DNA of 64,000 bases from an uncultured Sphingomonadaceae bacterium (GCA_947489315.1 CANLCX010000003.1:1-64000), one strand, 5' to 3'. Positions 47,339 through 56,752 are shown, counted from the first letter of the stretch. A program made the numbers and translations. The notes: a model not told the origin generated them from the sequence alone.

Positions 47339-47651
47339 TAATAAAAGGGGCTGTTCAGCAATAAAATAGCGCGATAGTTTTGATATTGTGAAGTGTATGA
47401 AGTTTTACAGCAACGCTGCCTTTACGATCATGTAAAGCATCATTTTGACAAAAATTACATTATCTATATTATTGAATAAGAAGAAAATATTTCTCGCTCT
47501 CGAACGCTTTTCGGCCCAAGATTGCGATGTTTGTGCATGCAATCACATATTCTCGCTGACTTACCGGCAGGCTATTGATTGCTTGCAAGTCGCTTCCAAG
47601 CCTCTGGTCTAGAAAAATTTGGCAAGAAGCATTCATGATTGTGACAACGGT

Positions 47652-47687
47652 ATAGAGCTTTGAATAGTTGCCCGACAATTGGATATA
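47652..47687 (-). pseudogene. Possible remnant of a duplicated mucR 3' end
   Basis: Translated on the minus strand these bases give YIQLSGNYSKLY, similar to YPMVSSNYSKVR near the C-terminus of the adjacent MucR-like protein; the nucleotide match includes the run AACTATTCAAA. The surrounding frame does not continue the similarity. The match is short and could be chance. Confidence 0.25.
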
Positions 47688-47692
47688 TCAAG

Positions 47693-47725
47693 TGAAAAAG
47701 GCCAACGAAACGCTGGCCTTTTTCA
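47693..47725 (-). terminator. Terminator downstream of mucR
   Basis: A perfect 12-bp stem TGAAAAAGGCCA / TGGCCTTTTTCA with a 9-nt loop (ACGAAACGC). The A-tract and T-tract make it usable from both directions; it lies about 50 bp after the mucR stop. Confidence 0.88.
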
Positions 47726-47777
47726 TTCGAATTAGGAAGGCGTCGTAGCGCCTTGAAGGGTGAGCGAGGGAACTGCC

Positions 47778-48182
47778 CTACTTCTTGCCTAGCCCGATTT
47801 TTGTCGCCAAGCCGCTGCGGACTTTTGAATAGTTGGACGACACCATCGGATAGTCCGGCGCAAGGCCCCATTTGGCGCGATATTCTTCGGGTGTCATATT
47901 ATAGCGTGTCATCAAATGACGCTTGAGCATCTTGAATTTCTTGCCGTCTTCCAAGCATACAATATGATCCGGTTTGATCGATTGATCGATCGGCACGGCC
48001 GGCTCCTGCTTGGTTTTGGCAGAGCCTGGCTCTCCAGTGAGATCAGCCAATGCGCTGTGCACGCTGTTTATTAATATTGGCAGGTCTGAAACCGCAACAT
48101 TGTTATTGTTCACATGCGCTACAACAATCTGCGATGTTAAAGCGATTAGCGTTTCGTCCATTCGATTATCAACTTCCGACAT
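47778..48182 (-). CDS. MucR/Ros family transcriptional regulator
   Basis: A 134-aa MucR/Ros-type DNA-binding regulator. The C-terminal zinc-finger region reads VCLEDGKKFKMLKRHL, then MTPEEYRAKWGL. Cys76, Asp79 and His89 fit three metal ligands, but the position of the usual fourth ligand (His near 94) is Tyr94, so metal binding may be weak or lost. MucR proteins bind AT-rich DNA and act on cell-envelope, motility and cell-cycle genes. ATG at 48182 follows GGGGAAAAA; the extension to 48230 is rejected. Confidence 0.88.
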   Translation of the reverse strand: MSEVDNRMDETLIALTSQIVVAHVNNNNVAVSDLPILINSVHSALADLTGEPGSAKTKQEPAVPIDQSIKPDHIVCLEDGKKFKMLKRHLMTRYNMTPEEYRAKWGLAPDYPMVSSNYSKVRSGLATKIGLGKK

Positions 48183-48404
48183 ATTTTTTCCCCGATCCCG
48201 ATATTTCCCCAAATACCTCAATTTTTTCAATTGATAAGTAATTTACATCCAAAATGGATATAAATTACAGATGTCCTTCATGGAGCGATAAATCAAGTGT
48301 TCTTTGGCTATTGTTTTCAACAATCAATAACCACCAACCACTGCTGATCCAATTTGGCAAAATTGTTAGGTGCTCATGCGTACCAATAGAGGCTGCTAGA
48401 CTAT

Positions 48405-49037
48405 TTAGATATAGGACGCGGTCGTCTTGGCTGCGGCCTCTTCCGATGTTACATCTGGTGCGAGTTCGATGAGTTTAAACGGACTATCATGATCGGCACG
48501 GTGAAATACGGCGAGATCGGTGATGATCATGTCCACCACATTGGCACCGGTTAGGGGCAGAGTGCATTCTGGAATGAACTTGGGGCTGCCATCCTTGGCG
48601 CAATGATCCATGACTACGATGATCTTCTTAACCCCGGCGACTAGGTCCATGGCACCGCCCATGCCTTTGATCATTTTACCCGGGATCATCCAGTTGGCGA
48701 TATCGCCATTTTGGGCAACCTCCATTGCGCCCAAAACGGTTAAATCAATATGCCCGCCACGGATCATCGCAAAGCTGTCAGCACTGCCAAAATAGCTCGA
48801 AGAAGGAAGCTCGCTGATGGTTTGTTTACCTGCATTGATCAGGTCGGCATCCATCTCATCCTCAAAGGGAAACGGACCAATGCCCAGCATGCCGTTTTCA
48901 CTTTGCAGTGTGACCTCGACGTCATCGGGAATATGATTGGCAACCAGTGTTGGAATACCAATGCCGAGATTAACATAATAGCCGTCCTGCAATTCGCGCG
49001 CGGCCCGTGCGGCCATTTGATTTCTATCCCACGGCAT
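48405..49037 (-). CDS. scoB: 3-oxoacid CoA-transferase subunit B
   Basis: A 210-aa beta subunit of a family I CoA-transferase. The catalytic glutamate lies in [12 protein letters not shown], the motif of the succinyl-CoA:3-ketoacid CoA-transferase group, and [23 protein letters not shown] is the usual N-terminus. With subunit A it moves CoA from succinyl-CoA to acetoacetate or a related acid. A small DUF5076 gene separates the two subunits in one operon. Confidence 0.92.
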   Translation of the reverse strand: MPWDRNQMAARAARELQDGYYVNLGIGIPTLVANHIPDDVEVTLQSENGMLGIGPFPFEDEMDADLINAGKQTISELPSSSYFGSADSFAMIRGGHIDLTVLGAMEVAQNGDIANWMIPGKMIKGMGGAMDLVAGVKKIIVVMDHCAKDGSPKFIPECTLPLTGANVVDMIITDLAVFHRADHDSPFKLIELAPDVTSEEAAAKTTASYI

Positions 49038-49082
49038 GAATTTTATCCCTCGTCATAGTCGTCAGCGCCAGTATCAGCGGCA

Positions 49083-49415
49083 TCAGTCCGGCTTCTCATA
49101 ATTTTGTACCGTGTCCAAGTCGGTCGTGCTGTGATTGCGTTCAGCATCAACACCAGCCCATATTCGGGCCAGAGCCTCGGCCTCCGGGATATCTTGGGCT
49201 TGCGCATAGGCCCGCGCACCATGGCGAATGGAATCAACCATTAGCATGCCGAACATTTCCGGTTTTTCCAAATTTTCCGGTTGAATGATGCAGGTCGCAC
49301 CTGCGCCATCTTCTACCCACAAACGAGCGACTTCATGCGATTGGTCGAGAAAATCAAATTGTTCGACCGAAATGGCATTATCAAAACGGCCCCCTTTATT
49401 CTTTCTGCCAAACAT
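49083..49415 (-). CDS. DUF5076 domain protein
   Basis: A 110-aa cytosolic protein recognised as DUF5076. Visible features are ISVEQFDFLDQSHEVARLWVEDGAGATC and a following HGARAYAQAQDIPEAEALARIW helix region. Function unknown. Its start overlaps the scoA stop by one base (TAATG), so it is translationally coupled between the two CoA-transferase subunits. Confidence 0.75.
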   Translation of the reverse strand: MFGRKNKGGRFDNAISVEQFDFLDQSHEVARLWVEDGAGATCIIQPENLEKPEMFGMLMVDSIRHGARAYAQAQDIPEAEALARIWAGVDAERNHSTTDLDTVQNYEKPD

Positions 49416-50122
49416 TAGACTGTCTCCCGTTCCCGCGTCATCCTAAACTCGATCTTCTTGTCATAAGGCGACCCGTCGATCAGGCGTTTCACATAAATGC
49501 TCGGCAAGTGGATTGCATCTGGGTCCAATTCACCGATCTCGACTATTTCTTCAACCTCAGCGACGCAGATCTTGCCGGCTGTCGCCATAGGAGCATTGAA
49601 ATTGCGGGCGGTCTTGCGGAAGATCAAATTGCCCGCTTTGTCGGCTTTCCAGCCTTTGATCAGGCACAAGTCCGCAAATATGCCGCGTTCGAGAATATAA
49701 TCTTCGCCATCGAAATTCTTGATTTCCTTGCCCTCAGCAACCTGCGTACCCACGCCCGTCTTGGTATAGAAGCCCGGTATCCCGGCGCCACCGGCGCGGC
49801 AGCGTTCGGCCAGCGTTCCTTGGGGACAGAATTCGACTTCCAGTTCTCCGGATAGAAACTGGCGCTCAAACTCCTTATTTTCGCCGACATAGGAGGAGAT
49901 CATCTTCTTGACCTGCTTCGAACGCAGCAACTTGCCCAGACCCTCATTGTCGATCCCGGCATTGTTCGACGCAATGGTCAAATCTTTAACACCAGATTCC
50001 TGGATCGCGTCTATCAATCGTTCGGGAATGCCGCACAGACCGAACCCCCCTACGCATAAATGCATGCCATCAAATAACAGCCCGTCCAGCGCGGATGCCG
50101 CATCAGAGTATATCTTCTTCAT
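49415..50122 (-). CDS. scoA: 3-oxoacid CoA-transferase subunit A
   Basis: A 235-aa alpha subunit of a family I CoA-transferase, with the CoA-binding [13 protein letters not shown] motif (25-37) and NAMAT-like NAPMATAGK near 175. Full length for the family. It is the first gene of the operon and works with the ScoB-type subunit encoded downstream in ketone-body or 3-oxoacid metabolism. Confidence 0.92.
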   Translation of the reverse strand: MKKIYSDAASALDGLLFDGMHLCVGGFGLCGIPERLIDAIQESGVKDLTIASNNAGIDNEGLGKLLRSKQVKKMISSYVGENKEFERQFLSGELEVEFCPQGTLAERCRAGGAGIPGFYTKTGVGTQVAEGKEIKNFDGEDYILERGIFADLCLIKGWKADKAGNLIFRKTARNFNAPMATAGKICVAEVEEIVEIGELDPDAIHLPSIYVKRLIDGSPYDKKIEFRMTRERETV

Positions 50123-50210
50123 ATCGAGCCTTTTCGCTAGTGTTTTAGCTACTAGCCCAAGATTTGGTTGATCGTCCAGATTAGAATATATTTGCGTCCG
50201 CAGATCGGTT

Positions 50211-51323
50211 ATGGGCCGGTTTGTGACCCGATTATTAGCATGTCTGTCCCTGTTTTTCTTTCTTGTTCCGGTGACCTATGTTCATGGGCCGCCGCCGCCC
50301 AAGAATAGCAGCCAGTATATTCAGCTCCAGCCGATCAATTTCCACTCTCAGGATTCTGAGCGCACGAAAACGGGCCGGCTAGAGTTTCAGGCCGGTTGGA
50401 AAATGACCAGCGACAATGATGATTTTGGCGGTATCTCCTCGATGCTCGCGCTGCCGGAAAGCCGGTTTTTGATGTTGAGCGATGCCGGCGTGCTGTTCGG
50501 TTTCACGTTGGATCAAGATCAAAGTCTTGCCAAACGCCCGTTTATTGCACCGTTGCCGGATGGACCACCGGTGGAAAATGAATTTGCCAAAAAAAATTGG
50601 GATGCGGAATCGCTCGCCCATGATCCGGAGACGGGTCAATATTGGGTGGGCTATGAACGCTATCATGGTGTCTGGCGCTATGGACCATCGTTTGCGCGCA
50701 AAGAGTCGGAGCATAAGGTCAAGGCGATGCAGCAATGGCCTCAGAATGGAGGCGCCGAAGCGATGTTGCGCTTGCCGGGTAAAGCAGGGGTGGCGGATCG
50801 CTTTTTGGTTTTTTCCGAGTCTGCGGATTATAGCAAAGGCGGTTATCAGGCGTTGATATTTGATGGTGATCCAGCGGAAGCAGGTATCAAGCCCAAGCTG
50901 TTCGGATATCGCCCGCCAAGCGGTTATGAGCTCACCGATGCGACATTGTTGCCCGACGGCCGGGCGCTGTTGTTGCATCGCCGGTTTACCCCGCTGGATG
51001 GTGTTTCCGCGATTGTTTCGATTGGCGATCTGTCGGAAATTGCTGCGGGCAAACTGTGGACGTCACAGCGGATCGCGACACTTAAGCCGCCGATGAAGGT
51101 GGATAATATGGAAGCGCTGGCAGTGACGACAGAGGGCGATGATGTCATCATCTGGATCGCGTCGGATGACAATTTCCAAGCGTTTCAGGAAACTTTGTTG
51201 ATGAAATTCCGGTTGCTGCCCGGCAAGCAGAAGCGGAAGAAGGGCAAGGCTGATGCGCCAAAGGCCGGTGCCCCAAATGACAAAGCCGAGGCGAGCCCCG
51301 GCTTTTCATCAATTTCCAAATAA
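50211..51323 (+). CDS. Exported esterase-like/phytase-like beta-propeller protein
   Basis: A 370-aa protein with a signal peptide ([19 protein letters not shown]). The mature domain matches the esterase-like activity of phytase family (PF13449 type), with features [43 protein letters not shown] and [25 protein letters not shown], probably folding as a six-bladed propeller. The C-terminal ~40 residues are Lys/Ala/Gly-rich and low in complexity. Phosphate-ester hydrolysis is possible but untested. Confidence 0.75.
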   Translation: MGRFVTRLLACLSLFFFLVPVTYVHGPPPPKNSSQYIQLQPINFHSQDSERTKTGRLEFQAGWKMTSDNDDFGGISSMLALPESRFLMLSDAGVLFGFTLDQDQSLAKRPFIAPLPDGPPVENEFAKKNWDAESLAHDPETGQYWVGYERYHGVWRYGPSFARKESEHKVKAMQQWPQNGGAEAMLRLPGKAGVADRFLVFSESADYSKGGYQALIFDGDPAEAGIKPKLFGYRPPSGYELTDATLLPDGRALLLHRRFTPLDGVSAIVSIGDLSEIAAGKLWTSQRIATLKPPMKVDNMEALAVTTEGDDVIIWIASDDNFQAFQETLLMKFRLLPGKQKRKKGKADAPKAGAPNDKAEASPGFSSISK

Positions 51324-51341
51324 TACTGTAAAAACAGTATT

Positions 51342-51632
51342 TTAAGCGACAGCAGGTTGCTTTTTGACAATTTCCTTTTTGAGGCGGCGCACGCGCAGGC
51401 TCAATTTATCGTCGGATGTTTTTAGCAGCCAGTTATCCAGCCCACCAACATGCTCAACCGAACGTAGACCATGGGTCGATACGCGAAGCTTGATGCCTTT
51501 GCCGAGAGAATCGGACAACAAGGTCACATTTTGCAGGTTAGGCAAAAAAGTTTTCTTGGTACGGTTTTTGGCGTGCGATACGTTATTACCTACCAGCCGA
51601 GTCTTACCTGTCAGTTCGCAAATCCGCGACAT
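51342..51632 (-). CDS. rpmB: 50S ribosomal protein L28
   Basis: A 96-aa L28 of alphaproteobacterial length. It begins [10 protein letters not shown] and contains [19 protein letters not shown] and [21 protein letters not shown]. The first cysteine is present but other zinc-ribbon cysteines are missing, as is common in this class. The frame open to 51686 is longer, but the conserved N-terminus fixes the start at 51632. Monocistronic; convergent with the phytase-like gene. Confidence 0.97.
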   Translation of the reverse strand: MSRICELTGKTRLVGNNVSHAKNRTKKTFLPNLQNVTLLSDSLGKGIKLRVSTHGLRSVEHVGGLDNWLLKTSDDKLSLRVRRLKKEIVKKQPAVA

Positions 51633-51824
51633 GTTATCTGTCCAATTTCTTGTTATTGAGTGATTCCCGTAGGAAAGACAGCGCAACTAACCGCAAATGG
51701 CCTACTCGTCAAGCATCACGCCGATATTTTGCTGCGCTTTTGTGTCCATAAACATATCAACAAAAATATTCGGCCAGTCGGTTGATCTGGTCATTGCTGC
51801 CACTTCGCGCTAATCGCTGGGCTC

Positions 51825-52283
51825 ATGGCCACCGATAGCTTTCATTCCCATATGCCGCAAGCACTGGCCCTCGCCCGCGAAGCGGCAGAGGCAGGCGAAG
51901 TGCCGATAGGGGCCGTGATCGTGCACGCGGGAGAAATTATCGGTCGTGGGTATAACCTGACCCGTACCGACAAAGATCCCAGTGCCCATGCAGAAATCGT
52001 CGCGATTCGGCAGGCTTGCCGCGCGCTAAAGTCGGATCGGCTGGAAGATTGTGATCTGTGGGTCACGCTGGAGCCGTGCACCATGTGTGCTGGTGCCATT
52101 GCTCACGCCCGAATCAAGCGGCTTTATTATGGCGTGGCTGACCCAAAGGGCGGCGCGGTGGACAGCGGCGTGAATTTCTTCGCCGCTGCCACCTGCCACC
52201 ATGTTCCAGAAGTCTATGCCGGTTTCGACGAAGCCGAATCCGCTCATTTGCTCCGGGATTTTTTCAAAAACCGCCGTGATTAA
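51825..52283 (+). CDS. tadA: tRNA(adenine-34) deaminase TadA
   Basis: A 152-aa zinc deaminase that makes inosine at the wobble position of tRNA-Arg(ACG). The active site is DPSAHAEIVAI (His55, Glu57) and LEPCTMCAGAI (Cys85, Cys88). The YYGVADPKGGAVDSG segment matches TadA rather than guanine deaminases. Its stop overlaps the convergent response-regulator stop by 4 bp (TTAA). Confidence 0.92.
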   Translation: MATDSFHSHMPQALALAREAAEAGEVPIGAVIVHAGEIIGRGYNLTRTDKDPSAHAEIVAIRQACRALKSDRLEDCDLWVTLEPCTMCAGAIAHARIKRLYYGVADPKGGAVDSGVNFFAAATCHHVPEVYAGFDEAESAHLLRDFFKNRRD

Positions 52284-53080
52284 TGCACAAAGCGCGCGAC
52301 GACGTCGCGGTAGCTCCGACTCACTTTGACCTGCGCGCCTGATCCCAGGACCAGAAAACACTCGCCATTGGTGTGTGGTTTGACTTCCCGCACCTGACCG
52401 AGATTGACGATCGTGGAGCGATGCACCCGCTGAAAATTGCGCGGATCGAGTCGCTTTTCGAGATCTTTCATCGTTTCGCGCAGGATCAACGAGTTATCGG
52501 CCGTATAAATGCACATATAATCGCCAGCGGCATCGATTCGTTCGATCGTATCGACATCGACGCGGAAAATCTGACCGCGATCTTTGACGTTGATCAGCTT
52601 CTCATAGCGGCTGGCAGCGGCTGGTTCTTCCGCGGCCTCCAGATCTGCCATCGCACCCGGCGCCACTTCGTTGAGCACATTTTTCAGCTTTTCAATCTCT
52701 TCCGCACCGCGTTTTTCGGTGAGGCGGTTGCGCACGCGTTCCAGCGCGTCGGCCAGCCGGTCGGGTTCTACCGGTTTGACGAGATAATCAATCGCCTCTG
52801 CTTGAAAGGCCCGAACGGCATGGTCGGCATAAGCGGTTACGAAAATGAACAACGGCGGTTCTATCTCCATAATCCCCTGAACGACTGAAAAACCGTCAAA
52901 GCCAGGCATTTGGATATCAAGAAAAACCAGATCGGGTTTCAACGTCTTGATTTTGCGGATCGCTTCCCGACCATTGCTGCAGGTGTCGATGATTTCGATA
53001 TCTTCGAATTTTTCCAAACGAATCTGAAGGCCTTGAATGGCCAGTTTCTCGTCGTCGACTAATATCGTCTTGATCGTCAT
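52280..53080 (-). CDS. LytTR-family response regulator
   Basis: A 266-aa response regulator. The receiver domain has the acidic pocket VDDE (8-11) and phospho-acceptor Asp55 in LVFLDIQMPG. After a linker rich in Glu and Ala (about 125-160), a LytTR DNA-binding domain follows with RIDAAGDYMCIYTADNSLILRETMKDLEKRL and FQRVHRSTIVNL. It overlaps the histidine kinase gene by 4 bp, so the two form a coupled two-component system. Target genes unknown. Confidence 0.93.
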   Translation of the reverse strand: MTIKTILVDDEKLAIQGLQIRLEKFEDIEIIDTCSNGREAIRKIKTLKPDLVFLDIQMPGFDGFSVVQGIMEIEPPLFIFVTAYADHAVRAFQAEAIDYLVKPVEPDRLADALERVRNRLTEKRGAEEIEKLKNVLNEVAPGAMADLEAAEEPAAASRYEKLINVKDRGQIFRVDVDTIERIDAAGDYMCIYTADNSLILRETMKDLEKRLDPRNFQRVHRSTIVNLGQVREVKPHTNGECFLVLGSGAQVKVSRSYRDVVARFVH

Positions 53081-54306
53081 GGATTTATGTCCTTTTGGTG
53101 CGATGAAACCATGGCTGGGGCGGTGACGAGACCCCTATGGTTTTTATCGGATGCATGCTCCCCAAATATTGCTTCGTTCCGGATTTGGTCAATTGTGGCA
53201 TTGTCCTGCGCTGCCTCTTTTTCGATCTGTTCTCTGGTCTCAAATGGCAATGCAATGATCACAGAAAAACCGCCTCCCGTTGATGATTTAATCTCGAACT
53301 CATGCGCTTCTCCATAAGCTTGGTTTAATCGCTCCTGAATATTTCCTAAACCGACACCAGTGGAATCGGTTGATTTTGGTATCGGTCCATTTTTTCCGGG
53401 GCCGGTATCCGTCACTGTAATCCGCACCATATCGTGGTCAAGTCGCGCAGATACAGCGATTTCTGCGCCTTCTTCGAGCGGGGTCACCGCATATTTAATC
53501 GCATTTTCAACCAGTGGCTGCAACAATAGCGACGGCAACAACGCATCACAAACAGCTGGGTCGATATCAAAACTCGGCCGCAATCGATCTTCAAAGCGCA
53601 TTTTTTCAATGTCGAGATAGAGATGCAAAGTCTCGACTTCCTGCGCCAATGTCACGCGGCTATGCACTTCATTGACCAATGTATGGCGTAGGAATGAGGA
53701 CAGGCGGGACAACATGGCATTGGCCGGTTCGGTCTGTTTCAGCAGCACCAAAGTCGAAATACTATTGAGCGTATTGAACAGAAAATGCGGGTTGAGCTGA
53801 TAACGCAGCATCGCCAGTTGCGCGCGCGTTGCCTGGGTTTCCAGGCGCAAAAGCTGGTCATTCTGTTCCTCGACCCGCAGGAAGAAGTTGATCGCATAAT
53901 AGAGTGCGGACCAAGCCCCCAGCAACATAATGCCGAGGAAAAGCGCCCCAAGATAGAGTGTCCCGAAGGCGGTTTCAGTATTCGGGTTTTGAATCCGGAA
54001 CACCCACGCATCGATAAAGGCATAGAGTGATGCGGCGACGGCCAGAGACACGGCCGTGATGCCCCATGTCACCAACGGTTTGCGATTGATCAGGTTGCGG
54101 TAGATAACCGACAGCAGCAAAGAGATGGAATAACCGGTTATCGTTCCGATGATTGCGGGAACCAGGAAGCTAAGCGGTAAGCCGTTAGAAATTCCGGACA
54201 ATCCGCGTAGCGCCAGCACCGCAGCCCAGCCTCCGGATTGCAAGTTCCAGAATGCGCGGTTTTTATTGCCAAAAAAGGGCTGGGGACGGATATCTATGAC
54301 GGCCAT
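53077..54306 (-). CDS. LytS/YehU-type sensor histidine kinase
   Basis: A 409-aa membrane kinase. Four hydrophobic segments between about 28 and 142 form the sensor region without a recognisable ligand domain. A short coiled coil (VEEQNDQLLRLETQATRAQLA) leads to the His_kinase motif RYQLNPHFLFNTLNSIS with phospho-acceptor His174, then the ATPase domain with LLLQPLVENAIKYAVT and GTGLGN-like GVGLGNIQERL. The first gene of the two-component operon. Confidence 0.92.
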   Translation of the reverse strand: MAVIDIRPQPFFGNKNRAFWNLQSGGWAAVLALRGLSGISNGLPLSFLVPAIIGTITGYSISLLLSVIYRNLINRKPLVTWGITAVSLAVAASLYAFIDAWVFRIQNPNTETAFGTLYLGALFLGIMLLGAWSALYYAINFFLRVEEQNDQLLRLETQATRAQLAMLRYQLNPHFLFNTLNSISTLVLLKQTEPANAMLSRLSSFLRHTLVNEVHSRVTLAQEVETLHLYLDIEKMRFEDRLRPSFDIDPAVCDALLPSLLLQPLVENAIKYAVTPLEEGAEIAVSARLDHDMVRITVTDTGPGKNGPIPKSTDSTGVGLGNIQERLNQAYGEAHEFEIKSSTGGGFSVIIALPFETREQIEKEAAQDNATIDQIRNEAIFGEHASDKNHRGLVTAPAMVSSHQKDINP

Positions 54307-54402
54307 ATTCCCTATCTATAGCGCGGCATTGCCGTTTGGGAAAGAATCGCATAATATCTTATGAGAAAACGCGAAGATAAGCGTGAACCTAAGGAGAATG
54401 AC

Positions 54403-54984
54403 ATGGGCGGCCCCAATGAAGTGACAGCAAAATTTGCGTCAATGGAAGAAGGTACCAAGGAAGATTGGGACATTATTGGCGGCCATTACATGCCCTTTGC
54501 CAGTAAGGTTGCGGACCGGGTGCTCGACCATTTGCGGCTATTGGACGGCGATTATGGTGGTTTTCCCGTCGACCGGCTCGAGCATAGCTTGCAAACCGCG
54601 ACCCGTGCCCATCGCGACGGGCGGCCAGATGATTATGTCGTCATGGCTTTGTTGCATGATATTGGCGACACATTGGGGACGTTTAACCATCCTGATGTCG
54701 CCGCCGCGATCCTGAAACCCTTTGTCAGCGAGAAACTGCACTGGATCACCGAAAAGCACGGCATTTTCCAAGGCTATTATTTTTTCCACCATCTCGGCCA
54801 GGACCGCGACATGCGCGAAGGCTTTCGTGGCCATGAGCATTTTGAAGATTGTGCGGAATTTTGTGAAAAATATGACCAGAAGGCGTTCGATGCCAATTAT
54901 GACAGCGCGCCGCTGGAGTTTTTCGAACCGATTGTAAAGCGCGTCATGGCGCGGCCGATTAACAGCATTTATGTCAACGAATAG
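54403..54984 (+). CDS. HD-domain protein, candidate mixed-valent diiron oxygenase
   Basis: A 193-aa HD-superfamily protein. Metal ligands can be read as His in LEHSLQTA, His-Asp in LLHDIGD, two histidines in KLHWITEKHGIF, and a later Asp. The order His, His-Asp, His, His, Asp and the small size resemble the PhnZ/MIOX-like oxygenase branch more than phosphohydrolases. Substrate unknown; no phosphonate genes are nearby. The ATG at 54403 follows AAGGAGAA; an earlier in-frame start at 54361 is not favoured. Confidence 0.7.
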   Translation: MGGPNEVTAKFASMEEGTKEDWDIIGGHYMPFASKVADRVLDHLRLLDGDYGGFPVDRLEHSLQTATRAHRDGRPDDYVVMALLHDIGDTLGTFNHPDVAAAILKPFVSEKLHWITEKHGIFQGYYFFHHLGQDRDMREGFRGHEHFEDCAEFCEKYDQKAFDANYDSAPLEFFEPIVKRVMARPINSIYVNE

Positions 54985-55098
54985 ATATCTGGCCGGGAAA
55001 CAGTTCGGATCTGATGATTGGATCCATTAACGATTCTATTCGTGCGGCCGCTTTCGTCCGACAGCATTGTGTAATTGCGTATAGTCCAATCAAAAAAA

Positions 55099-55124
55099 AC
55101 CTCGCCGGGTTGCGCCGGCGAGGT
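55099..55124 (-). terminator. Terminator of the PEP-CTERM gene
   Basis: ACCTCGCCGG / CCGGCGAGGT form a perfect 10-bp stem with a 6-nt loop, followed on the minus strand by a run of T (seven bases at 55098-55092, extending the T paired at 55099). It lies 26 bp after the stop codon. Confidence 0.92.
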
Positions 55125-55149
55125 GATTGACTACGCTTACGGGTCGCTA

Positions 55150-55755
55150 TTAAGCGTAGCTAATAGTCGTTTTTACACTGCGCTGACGGCGCAATGCTCC
55201 GCCGATAGCCCCAAATCCAAATATCATGAACGCCCATGTTGCAGGCTCAGGCACGGCAGCCATTTGTTCTGTTCCAAAAAACACCAGATGGGAAATATCA
55301 TGTGGATTATTTTGGAAGGGGATATCGAATGTATCCCAGAAACCGGAACTTGCCGGACTGTCCAGTTGATAGAGCACAAATTGCGAAGATGCTTTAACCG
55401 CGACAAAATCAACGAGAAAAGCTGGTAGATTCCACGTCCCTGAACCCGATCCCCCGCCAGTGAAGCTTCCAAAAGATCCGAAATTGCCATCATCTGTCGA
55501 CGCCAATACCGTCAGGAGAATATCCGGAGCGGCTGACGGGTGCGTGTCATTATAGAGATTATAGGCATTTTGGGCGTTAAGAAAACTGTTGCCGCCATTG
55601 CTGCTTGAATTGATATTGCCGTTAAAAAGACAGCCACTTGGATCGCTTGCCGAAATACAGGCGCCATCCACAATCGTGGCCGCTGTGGCCGGATTGACAA
55701 TGCAGGAAGCAGATGCCACTGCCCCCGACATCAGAAGATATTTTACTTTTTCCAC
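55150..55755 (-). CDS. PEP-CTERM sorting domain protein
   Basis: A 201-aa exported protein. An N-terminal signal peptide (VKYLLMSGAVASASCIVNPATA) is followed by a low-complexity Gly/Ser/Asn-rich region and a beta-rich domain; the C-terminus has the sorting signal VPEPATWAFMIFGFGAIGG, then ALRRQRS. Such tails are cut by exosortase at the inner membrane in EPS-producing bacteria. No exosortase gene is in the window. The GTG at 55755, preceded by GAAGGGGG, is taken as the start. Confidence 0.9.
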   Translation of the reverse strand: MEKVKYLLMSGAVASASCIVNPATAATIVDGACISASDPSGCLFNGNINSSSNGGNSFLNAQNAYNLYNDTHPSAAPDILLTVLASTDDGNFGSFGSFTGGGSGSGTWNLPAFLVDFVAVKASSQFVLYQLDSPASSGFWDTFDIPFQNNPHDISHLVFFGTEQMAAVPEPATWAFMIFGFGAIGGALRRQRSVKTTISYA

Positions 55756-55773
55756 TATTCCCCCTTCGAGCAC

Positions 55774-56029
55774 CGACTCGAAAAACTTAGCAGACCCGGG
55801 CTGATTTTATGTTTTCGGGGGCGTTAAGCAACGTTTCTCGTCGTAAAAAATACTTTGTCCCATTTCGATACATGCGCTGCGAAAGCCCCCGACGTTTGCG
55901 ATAGTACCTAAAGCGGGCACCAAGGGGTTGAATCAAGTCCACTTGGGTGAAAGATTCAATCTGGGCTTCGTCACTAGTGATGATTTTGTTTGTTATCCCG
56001 ACTTTCGTCGGCAATCCGGCAACCTGCGC
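55774..56029. other. Intergenic region, nothing recognised
   Basis: About 255 bp between the PEP-CTERM gene and the HxlR gene, both on the minus strand. The frame 55787-56014 on the minus strand shows no family features and overlaps the PEP-CTERM promoter region. No repeat or RNA was recognised. Confidence 0.5.
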
Positions 56030-56581
56030 TCAGGCCGCAGAAGGTTCGCCAATTTCCTTGAGATGGCGGACCACCATATCGCCGCGATCGGCACAGCCAT
56101 CGGCATGGCCGGTTTCATGGTTTCTGAGTTCTTTTTCATCAATCCAACACAAGTCATTTAGGCCCAAAACCCTGTCATCATGGGCGCGGATAGTGATCCG
56201 GCTGATAGGCTGGCGGTCTCTTGCGTCGGCCAGTACCGGGTTTGACGGCACACCGGTTTCCCATTTTTCGCCCCATTGGCGAATGGCAACAATCACACTG
56301 AGCAAGTCAGCCCCTTTGTCGGTGAGGCGATATTCGACCTTGCGTTTGTCATGATCACAGGGGCGGCGCGACATAATGCCCGCTTCCACCAGCCGGGTCA
56401 GCCGGTTCGCCAATATGTTTCGGGCTATGCCGATTTCCGACAGAAAACCTTCAAAATGACGCACACCGTTAAAGGATGCTCGCAAGATCATGAAGCACCA
56501 GCGCTCGCCAATCACTTCCAATGAGATGGGCAGCGAGCAGCCTGTTCCGAGTTCTGCGAGATTTTCAGTCAATTTATCCAT
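56030..56581 (-). CDS. HxlR-family winged-helix regulator
   Basis: A 183-aa regulator. The HxlR core covers about residues 15-110: CSLPISLEVIGERWCFMILRASFNGVRHF, the recognition helix ARNILANRLTRLVEAGIM and the wing EYRLTDKGADLLSVIVAI. Cys15 at the start of the domain is the usual redox-sensitive position in this family. The C-terminal ~60 residues are unusual. It is divergent to a small exported-protein gene and may control it; the AT-rich gap is about 170 bp. Confidence 0.9.
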   Translation of the reverse strand: MDKLTENLAELGTGCSLPISLEVIGERWCFMILRASFNGVRHFEGFLSEIGIARNILANRLTRLVEAGIMSRRPCDHDKRKVEYRLTDKGADLLSVIVAIRQWGEKWETGVPSNPVLADARDRQPISRITIRAHDDRVLGLNDLCWIDEKELRNHETGHADGCADRGDMVVRHLKEIGEPSAA

Positions 56582-56752
56582 GAGCTTTACCTAGACCAGT
56601 TTTCCATAATCCCAAAAAAAAATATAAGTTTTTAGTTGCAACTTAAAACCTAAATATATAAGTACTGATTCGCAACCTAAATTGCAAGCCGGTTTTTCTC
56701 CCCAGGATGTCGGCGCAAATCACGGGTCCAACTGACTTGAAAGGAAAATAAA

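Larger units (their letters stand above)
47303..47777. other. Intergenic region between the TonB receptor and mucR
   Basis: About 475 bp, visibly AT-rich compared with its surroundings. It holds the receptor leader hairpin, no convincing gene, a short mucR-like remnant and the mucR terminator. A second small hairpin AAGGCG-TCGTAG-CGCCTT lies at 47737-47754. The receptor promoter should be in its left part, but no clear -35/-10 pair stood out. Confidence 0.7.

Noticed and set aside
47469-47678. 69-codon minus-strand frame after mucR
   Set aside because: It lies beyond the mucR terminator; only a short remnant-like similarity to MucR was seen, so it is listed as a low-confidence remnant only.
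53077-54306. Two-component pair as regulator of the neighbouring tadA or HD gene
   Set aside because: Nothing in the sequence, such as a shared repeat upstream, supports a specific target.
55787-56014. 75-codon minus-strand frame upstream of the PEP-CTERM gene
   Set aside because: No recognisable domain and no ribosome-binding site of note.
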